Origin: Deltaproteobacteria bacterium
Lineage (GTDB): Bacteria > Desulfobacterota > Dissulfuribacteria > Dissulfuribacterales > UBA3076
DNA length: 11,489 nucleotides
Direction: 5' to 3'
Assembly: GCA_021159445.1 (NCBI GenBank)
Contig: JAGGRV010000495.1
Span: 1-11,489 of the forward strand
Position numbers and translations under genes: made by a program. The first letter of the stretch is position 1; the number at the start of each line of letters is the position of its first letter. Below are positions 7,276-11,489 of the stretch, one piece after another. The notes under the pieces are model-generated. The model saw only the letters and a list, made by a program, of their open reading frames with translations. It was not told the DNA's origin and searched no databases.

Positions 7276-9855
7276 ATGAAACCAACAGATATCCTGCCTT
7301 TGATAAGAAGACCAAGCCGTTATCTTGGCAATGAAATTAACGCCTGCCATAAAGACTGGAGCGAAGCAAGTCTCCGAATCGCTCTCATCTTTCCTGATCT
7401 CTATGAAATTGGGATGTCTCATCTTGGGCTTCATATCCTGTATCACATAATTAACGAAATACCCTGGGCATTGGCAGACAGGGCGTACTGCCCCGATATT
7501 GATCTTGAAAAACTTCTGAGATCTGAAAAAGTGCCTTTGTGGGGTCTTGAGAGCCAACGTCCATTAAGCGACTTTGATGTCCTGGCCATAACCCTCCCAT
7601 ACGAACTCTGCTATACCAATATCCTGACCATCCTGGACCTTGCAAATATACCTATCCAGGCAGAGAAAAGAAGCGACCTGAAGTGGCCCATAATCCTTGG
7701 AGGAGGAAGTTGCTCGGTCAATCCTGAACCTGTTGCTGATTTGTTTGATGCCATCCTGGTAGGAGACGGAGAGGAGGCCCTGCCTGAAATCGCAGGTCTT
7801 ATAAAGGATTGGCGAGAGACAGGGAACGACAAAAACGAGATTCTCGTCGCTCTTTCCCGTATAGACGGCGTCTATGTACCGGGATTTTACAGACCGAAAT
7901 ATCAAGCGGACGGCTCCTTTGCCGCCCTTGAGCCCGGAAGGCCCGAAGCAGGTCTTATAAAGCGCAGGATAGTATCTGACCTCGAAAAGGCCCCTTTCCC
8001 CTCTCGCCCTCTCGTACCGTATACCCAGATAGTCCATGATCGTATGGGAATCGAGATAGCAAGGGGCTGTACCCGTGGTTGCCGGTTTTGTCAGGCAGGC
8101 ATTACCTATAGACCCGTACGTGAACGCTCACCTCAAAAAATCCTCTCCCTGCTGGAACAGGCCCTGGCCACATCCGGCTGGGAGGAACTCTCGCTGCTTT
8201 CCCTGAGTACGGGTGACTACAGATGTCTTTTGCCCCTGTTAAGTACCTTGATGGATCGCTATATGCCGGAGAATGTTGCGGTCTCTCTCCCTTCTCTCCG
8301 AGTAGGAACCCTTAATCCGGAAATTATGAAACAGATACAAAGGGTGAGGAAAACCGGGTTTACCCTGGCTCCGGAGGCAGGGAGCGAGAGACTACGAAGA
8401 GTAATAAACAAGGGAATTACAGAGCATGACCTCATTGATACAGCAGCCCAGGCCTATAATCTCGGATGGAGCAACATAAAACTTTATTTTATGACAGGCC
8501 TTCCGACAGAGACCATGGCCGATGTTCTGGAAATCGCTGCACTCGCAAAGAGGGTCCTTGCAAGTAGCAGGAAAAGGGGCAAAAAAGTTACTGTCAGTGT
8601 AGGCACCTTTGTGCCAAAACCCCATACCCCCTTTCAGTGGGAACGCCAACTAAATGTCCGGGAATCCGGAGACCGCCTTGAACTGCTGAAATCCAACCTG
8701 AAGGGCCGGGACATTCATTATAAATGGCATGACCCGCTTCAGAGCTTTCTGGAAGGTGTTTTCTCCAGAGGGGACCGCAGGCTCACAGGAGTCCTTTACA
8801 GGGCATGGAAAATGGGGGCACGTCTTGATGCCTGGAATGACTATCTAATGCCTGACCTGTATAAAGAGGCCGCCCTTGAAGAGAATATCGAGCTTGAAAA
8901 ATATATAGAAGCAATTGATACAAAGGCACCTCTTCCATGGGGTCACATCTCAACCGGTGTGAGCTATGAGTATCTGCTGGATGAAAAAGAGAAGGCCAGG
9001 GAAGAGACTTACACACCGGACTGCCGACATGGTGAATGCCAGACCTGCGAAGTATGTGATTTTAAGCATATCCGCCCCGTAGTTTATGAGAAGGAAGAAG
9101 TTCACATCTCATCCCTCACTCAATCATCCAATCACCAAATCACCAAATCACCAAATCACCAAATCACTTACCACCTGGCCTTCAGTAAGCTGGGAGATGC
9201 ACGATTTCTGGGACATCTCGAACTGGTCCATGCGTTTCATCGGGCAGCAAGGAGAGCGCATATCCCGGTTGCTTATTCTCAGGGCTTTCATCCCAAACCC
9301 CGTTTTTCTTTTGGACAGCCCATACCTCTGGGCACTGAGAGCCTGGCAGAACAATTCGCCGTTACACTGACAGGGCATATGAAACCGGACCGTCTGGAAA
9401 ATTTACTGAGTAGAGAGATGCCTCAAGGAATCACTATAAGCTCGATAGAACTCGTGGACACGAAGACTTCTTTTGGGATTCCGGAATTAGTAAAATATTT
9501 GATATTTGTTCCTGGTGTTACAGCATCTCAGGTAAAAAGCTCAATTAGAAAGCTGAATTCAACCCCCAAATGGCCTGTGAGCAGAATACGTAAGAAAAAG
9601 CAGATTACAACAGACATCAAGCAGATAGTTGAGTCTCTTCAGTCAATAACAAAAAAGGATATGGAAGACAGGCATATAACACCCTGCCCCTGGCCTGAGG
9701 ATGTAAAAGATGAGAAAACCCCGTATTTTTACCTGACGCTCAGGTCCATTGCCCGTTTCAACCTCAAGCCAGCCGAGGTAATAGGGTCGATTATGGGGCT
9801 TTCCGAGGACATGATGAAAATGTTGCGAATTCTCAAACTGGCCCTGATCGAGTAA
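7276..9855 (+). CDS. B12-binding-type radical SAM protein (TIGR03960) fused to DUF2344 (TIGR03936)
   Basis: An 859-residue two-module protein of unknown substrate. The N-terminal part has the fold region found in B12-type and MiaB-like radical SAM enzymes (PDLYEIGMSHLGLHILY, then LGGGSCSVNPEP and LVGDGEEALPE), without a DxHxxG cobalamin-ligand motif. The radical SAM core follows, with the 4Fe-4S motif GCTRGCRFC (C265, C269, C272). Near 583-594 a second cysteine set, C-x4-C-x2-C-x2-C, could bind a metal or another cluster. A low-complexity linker at roughly 616-631 is encoded by an 8-bp tandem repeat. DUF2344 runs from about 632 to the end, with GDARFLGHLELVHAFHRAARRA and YSQGFHPKPRFSFG. The frame extends to a GTG at 7249, but that codon lies in a small hairpin (arms 7234-7239 and 7247-7252). 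The ATG at 7276 puts KPTDILPLIRRPSRYLGNE at the N-terminus as the family usually has, so I prefer it. No strong ribosome-binding site is visible. The gene stands alone. Confidence 0.92.
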   Translation: MKPTDILPLIRRPSRYLGNEINACHKDWSEASLRIALIFPDLYEIGMSHLGLHILYHIINEIPWALADRAYCPDIDLEKLLRSEKVPLWGLESQRPLSDFDVLAITLPYELCYTNILTILDLANIPIQAEKRSDLKWPIILGGGSCSVNPEPVADLFDAILVGDGEEALPEIAGLIKDWRETGNDKNEILVALSRIDGVYVPGFYRPKYQADGSFAALEPGRPEAGLIKRRIVSDLEKAPFPSRPLVPYTQIVHDRMGIEIARGCTRGCRFCQAGITYRPVRERSPQKILSLLEQALATSGWEELSLLSLSTGDYRCLLPLLSTLMDRYMPENVAVSLPSLRVGTLNPEIMKQIQRVRKTGFTLAPEAGSERLRRVINKGITEHDLIDTAAQAYNLGWSNIKLYFMTGLPTETMADVLEIAALAKRVLASSRKRGKKVTVSVGTFVPKPHTPFQWERQLNVRESGDRLELLKSNLKGRDIHYKWHDPLQSFLEGVFSRGDRRLTGVLYRAWKMGARLDAWNDYLMPDLYKEAALEENIELEKYIEAIDTKAPLPWGHISTGVSYEYLLDEKEKAREETYTPDCRHGECQTCEVCDFKHIRPVVYEKEEVHISSLTQSSNHQITKSPNHQITYHLAFSKLGDARFLGHLELVHAFHRAARRAHIPVAYSQGFHPKPRFSFGQPIPLGTESLAEQFAVTLTGHMKPDRLENLLSREMPQGITISSIELVDTKTSFGIPELVKYLIFVPGVTASQVKSSIRKLNSTPKWPVSRIRKKKQITTDIKQIVESLQSITKKDMEDRHITPCPWPEDVKDEKTPYFYLTLRSIARFNLKPAEVIGSIMGLSEDMMKMLRILKLALIE
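9130..9167 (+). repeat. In-gene 8-bp tandem repeat, 4.75 copies
   Basis: Four exact head-to-tail copies of AATCACCA (9130-9161) plus six bases of a fifth, preceded by a degenerate copy AATCATCC at 9122-9129. It lies inside the radical SAM-DUF2344 gene and encodes part of the inter-domain linker, where the 8-residue pattern NHQITKSP recurs. Three units (24 bp) equal eight codons, so only changes of three units keep the frame. Confidence 0.95.
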
Positions 9856-9875
9856 AATATATAATCTGTGTCAAT

Positions 9876-10044
9876 TTAGGGACGTGGAAAAAAATAATCA
9901 TCCCAGAATTATCAGAAGGTTAATACTCGGACATTTTGCGAACCTATTTAATTGCCGCTTAACGTATGGATGTTCAACCAATTGCGTCAGAATATTATTT
10001 GTCCGGATATTAACTGGGACAATTTATTTTTTCCGTGTCCCTAA
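9876..10044. repeat. 169-bp inverted-repeat element (MITE-like)
   Basis: The ends TTAGGGACGTGG (from 9876) and, reading the other strand inward from 10044, TTAGGGACACGG begin a long imperfect inverted repeat. Similarity continues through A-rich stretches, a shared CCCAG and a TTAATAYYCGGACA-type block. It covers roughly 9876-9936 and 9996-10044, with about 13 extra bases in the left arm. The centre is not obviously structured. An open frame across it (9884-10078) is repeat sequence, not a gene. It begins 20 bp after the radical SAM stop codon. No transposase is encoded, so any mobility would be in trans. Confidence 0.75.
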
Positions 10045-10202
10045 GGAACGGGAGATAAATAAGTTGAACAAAAATTAATAGGATTTTTTGTTGTATTCAA
10101 GGCGCGAGGAGCGAGCATAACGGGTTATGTGATCGACGAGCAAAAAAGAAGACGGCAAAAAAGACATTAATTTGTTCAAGTTATTTATTGTACGTTCCTA
10201 AC
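10041..10202. repeat. 162-bp element that is one long palindrome
   Basis: The left end CTAAGGAACGGGAGATAAAT and the reverse-complemented right end align over about 37 bases with roughly seven mismatches and one 2-base gap, sharing AGGAACG and the ATAAATAA and TTGAACAA blocks. Complementarity resumes inside (TTTTTTG at 10084-10090 with CAAAAAA near 10155-10161). It closes at the centre with CATAAC/GTTATG (10116-10121 and 10124-10129) around two bases. The whole unit can therefore form a single hairpin or cruciform. Its left terminus overlaps the right terminus of the 169-bp element by four bases. The first 19 bases recur exactly at 11416-11434. Confidence 0.8.
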
Positions 10203-10463
10203 AGGATAATGAAAGATTAATTCAACTCAGTCAAGAGCGCTCCCCTGTTTCCCCTGTAGACTGTGGACCTTTGTCCAGTCTGATGGCAAGGGTACTGGTA
10301 TTTCTGTAGAAACCTTCTTTTCCATATTTCTTATCTTGGCCTAATGCCGGCATCACTGGCGGCTTTAGGTGATGGTTGATTAACGATGATCCTGCAAAGA
10401 CCTTTTCGAAAAGCGCTATAGAGGGCGCCATAGCCGTCCGCGTGTATGCTGTTGTAGTCCATT
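10203..10463. other. 261-bp stretch without a convincing gene
   Basis: Lies between the 162-bp palindrome and the toxin gene. The minus-strand frame running 10491-10231 overlaps the mazF 3' end and has no recognisable domain. A separate short minus-strand frame (ATG at 10325, stop at 10227-10229, 32 residues) begins MEKKVSTEIPVPLPSDWTKV. It has a vague resemblance, from memory only, to N-termini of group II intron maturases, but nothing beyond the first roughly 25 residues exists. I treat the region as decayed or non-coding. No hairpin followed by a T-run was found behind mazF. Confidence 0.4.
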
Positions 10464-10793
10464 TTAAAGTGCAAAAAGCTCCAGCAAACAACTCACTGTC
10501 TTGATTTGAGCACTTTTGGAAATCACACCGAGTTTTTGAATCAGTCTGGATTTATCTACTGCCCGCATTTGGTCTAATAGGATCAATCCCTTTTTACCTT
10601 GAAAGGTGCATTGAATTCGAGTTGGAAAACCGAATCCTTTTGATGTCATTGGAGCAATGATAGAGGTTTTTAGTGAGGACATTTCATCTGGTGAAATGAT
10701 AACACAAGGTCTTGTCTTTTTAATCTCTGAACCCTGTGTTGGATCCAATTGAACTAACCAAATGTCGAATCTATGAATATTCGGTTTCACCAT
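10464..10793 (-). CDS. mazF: MazF/PemK-family mRNA interferase toxin
   Basis: Toxin of a type II toxin-antitoxin pair, expected to cleave RNA in a sequence-specific way; the recognition sequence cannot be read from the gene. It is 109 residues from the ATG at 10793, the typical family length. The N-terminal strand motif FDIWLVQLDPTQGSEIKKTRP carries the conserved arginine region, followed by PCVIIS, a TSIIAPMTS segment and the DQMRAVDKSRL motif characteristic of MazF and PemK. A TTG at 10799 would add two residues, but the ATG has GAGG at good spacing. It overlaps the antitoxin stop codon by 7 bp, giving the usual antitoxin-first, translationally coupled order. All hallmark motifs are intact, so it is probably functional. 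Codon use and base composition are visibly more A+T-rich than in the housekeeping genes, consistent with horizontal acquisition. Confidence 0.93.
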   Translation of the reverse strand: MVKPNIHRFDIWLVQLDPTQGSEIKKTRPCVIISPDEMSSLKTSIIAPMTSKGFGFPTRIQCTFQGKKGLILLDQMRAVDKSRLIQKLGVISKSAQIKTVSCLLELFAL

Positions 10794-11041
10794 TCCCAAT
10801 CCTCATTATCGGTTAGCGGAGCATCCAGCCATTCCTGGTCAATTTGATCAGCTCCTTTTGTTTTTAGAACTCTATCAAATTCTTTTTTCCATCCTTGCCT
10901 TGGTTTTTGCAAAGGTTGAATTAAAAGCCCGTCATCACTAATTTTAAAAACCAGTTCTTTGTCTTCTAGTTGAGCTTGTTCAATAATTGCTTTTGGAATT
11001 CTTACCCCTTGCGAGTTACCGATTTTTATCAAAGTAGTCAT
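10787..11041 (-). CDS. mazE: MazE/AbrB-family antitoxin
   Basis: An 84-residue antitoxin partner of the adjacent MazF. The N-terminal half is a SpoVT/AbrB-type DNA-binding domain (LIKIGNSQGVRIPKAIIEQA, then LVFKISDDGLLIQP), which normally dimerises on the operon's own operator. The acidic C-terminal tail (about residues 50-84, ending in tryptophans) is the expected disordered segment that wraps and neutralises the toxin. The ATG at 11041 has GGAGG 5 nt upstream. It is the first gene of a two-gene operon with a strong predicted promoter and a palindrome over the -10, indicating autoregulation. Confidence 0.93.
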   Translation of the reverse strand: MTTLIKIGNSQGVRIPKAIIEQAQLEDKELVFKISDDGLLIQPLQKPRQGWKKEFDRVLKTKGADQIDQEWLDAPLTDNEDWEW

Positions 11042-11064
11042 ATTTGCCTCCGATTGTGATTGAT

Positions 11065-11083
11065 GTAATTACAATATAATTAC
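11065..11083. promoter_or_regulatory. Palindromic operator candidate for MazE
   Basis: GTAATTA (11065-11071) and TAATTAC (11077-11083) are perfect reverse complements around CAATA and cover the -10 hexamer. A dimeric AbrB-type antitoxin bound here would block transcription, the standard autoregulation of such operons. Binding is inferred from position and symmetry. Confidence 0.6.
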
Positions 11084-11101
11084 TTTTGGGGTTATTGTCA
11101 A
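11073..11101 (-). promoter_or_regulatory. Predicted promoter of mazEF
   Basis: On the minus strand TTGACA (11096-11101) is followed after exactly 17 bp by TATATT (11073-11078), a near-consensus sigma-70 promoter. The predicted start site lies about 25 bases before the mazE ATG, with GGAGG in between, which fits a short leader. Confidence 0.75.
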
Positions 11102-11285
11102 ACTCAAACAGAATCAGAATTTGAACATAGAGCTGAGGGGCTGGGCAACGATAAACAGAGAACTATAATAAAGGTAAAAACTATCGGATAAATACTGCCT
11201 TTCAAAAATGGCACAGCTTTGCCCAGTCCATCTCAATCGCCTTGTTCGCTGGGATTTTACAGTGGATTATGGTGGCAACAAAGTA

Positions 11286-11415
11286 CTATGGTCTAAACTT
11301 ATTAATTTGAATGTCCCTTATCATTTTATAATGTTTGTCGTTTCCAGTAAGAATGGGCTGGCCATGAGCGACAGATGTTGCTCCAATTAGTGCGTCTGCG
11401 AGTTGTAATGAATAA
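11286..11415 (-). pseudogene. C-terminal remnant of a VapC-like PIN-domain toxin
   Basis: Reading the minus strand toward a TAG at 11286-11288, the frame gives SLQLADALIGATSVAHG, then LTGNDKHYKMI and ends NKFRP. LADALIGA with its conserved aspartate, and the TGNDKHY motif, are the C-terminal acidic motifs of PIN-domain (VapC) ribonucleases. Only about 42 residues survive. The N-terminal half, with the first conserved aspartate, is missing, and VapC-like sequence ends where a 19-bp repeat terminus begins at 11416. Beyond that point the same frame runs about 22 codons in non-VapC sequence before a TAG. No start codon or antitoxin gene is seen inside the window. Most likely this is a toxin gene broken by insertion or recombination at the repeat. 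It is on the same strand as mazEF, about 185 bp upstream of its promoter. Confidence 0.7.
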
Positions 11416-11434
11416 CTAAGGAACGGGAGATAAA
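11416..11434. repeat. Solo 19-bp terminal repeat of the palindromic element
   Basis: CTAAGGAACGGGAGATAAA is identical to the first 19 bases of the 162-bp element at 10041-10059 and then diverges. It is oriented so that the element body would extend to the right, toward the window edge. Either a different family member with the same end extends past 11489, or only the terminus remains. It marks the breakpoint of the VapC remnant. Confidence 0.75.
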
Positions 11435-11489
11435 GGCACTGGTTCAGTTTGATAGGTGTTGTTTTCCACTACAAATCAGGCTATTACGA

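Noticed and set aside
7564..8037. 157-residue minus-strand frame opposite the radical SAM gene
   Set aside because: Overlaps the conserved N-terminal domain on the coding strand; composition is that of a shadow frame and no ribosome-binding site was seen.
9122..9167. Short repeats as a CRISPR array
   Set aside because: The units are 8 bp and contiguous with no spacers, and they lie inside a coding sequence.
9884..10078. 64-residue plus-strand frame after the radical SAM gene
   Set aside because: It runs through both inverted-repeat elements and has the character of translated repeat sequence, not a gene.
11141..11226. 8-bp inverted repeat CTGGGCAA / TTGCCCAG with a 70-nt spacer
   Set aside because: Short arms and a long spacer could arise by chance; no T-run or gene end is nearby to make it a terminator.
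11208..11390. 60-residue plus-strand frame near the window end
   Set aside because: Mostly antisense to the PIN-domain remnant, whose motifs are clearly on the minus strand.

Overview
The window looks like a chromosomal segment from a Gram-negative anaerobe, most likely a Desulfobacterota (former Deltaproteobacteria) lineage. This rests on the gene complement (a dnaG-rpoD pair, hom next to a phosphoglycerate-mutase-like proposed homoserine kinase, a radical SAM protein fused to DUF2344) and on gaps packed with palindromic repeats. It is an inference from family knowledge, not from a database match.

Bases 112-6857 hold five housekeeping genes, all on the minus strand. In transcription order they are hom (homoserine dehydrogenase), an alkaline-phosphatase-superfamily protein of the cofactor-independent phosphoglycerate mutase type that probably acts as homoserine kinase, a YbgC-like hotdog thioesterase, dnaG (primase) and rpoD (primary sigma factor). 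The first three are tightly coupled: a 14-bp gap, then a 29-bp overlap. dnaG has its own recognisable promoter in a 171-bp gap and is translationally coupled to rpoD. The best rpoD start is an internal ATG with a strong Shine-Dalgarno, 24 codons inside the longest frame. The resulting 538-residue sigma factor shows no recognisable region 1.1.

Bases 6858-7275 form a divergent intergenic region between hom and the radical SAM gene. It is almost filled by four palindromic structures: a 33-bp imperfect inverted repeat, a 14-bp perfect hairpin, a 110-bp MITE-like element and a small hairpin carrying a variant of that element's terminal sequence. A second copy of the 110-bp element (105/110 identical, same orientation) occupies bases 1-110, one base beyond the rpoD stop codon.

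Bases 7276-9855 (plus strand) encode an 859-residue radical SAM protein of the TIGR03960 type fused to a TIGR03936/DUF2344 domain. The linker between the two modules is encoded by an 8-bp tandem repeat. Because 8 is not a multiple of 3, gain or loss of a single unit would separate the modules by frameshift.

Bases 9856-11489 are accessory DNA. Two abutting long inverted-repeat elements (169 bp and 162 bp) are followed by a 261-bp stretch with no convincing gene, then a complete mazEF-type toxin-antitoxin operon on the minus strand with a near-consensus promoter and a palindromic operator over its -10. Beyond it lies the C-terminal remnant of a VapC-like PIN-domain toxin, cut off exactly where a 19-bp copy of the second element's terminal sequence begins. 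No RNA gene, CRISPR array or transposase gene was seen. I found no convincing wholly new multi-gene system. The most notable signals are the frame-switching repeat, the RpoD N-terminus and the repeat families.
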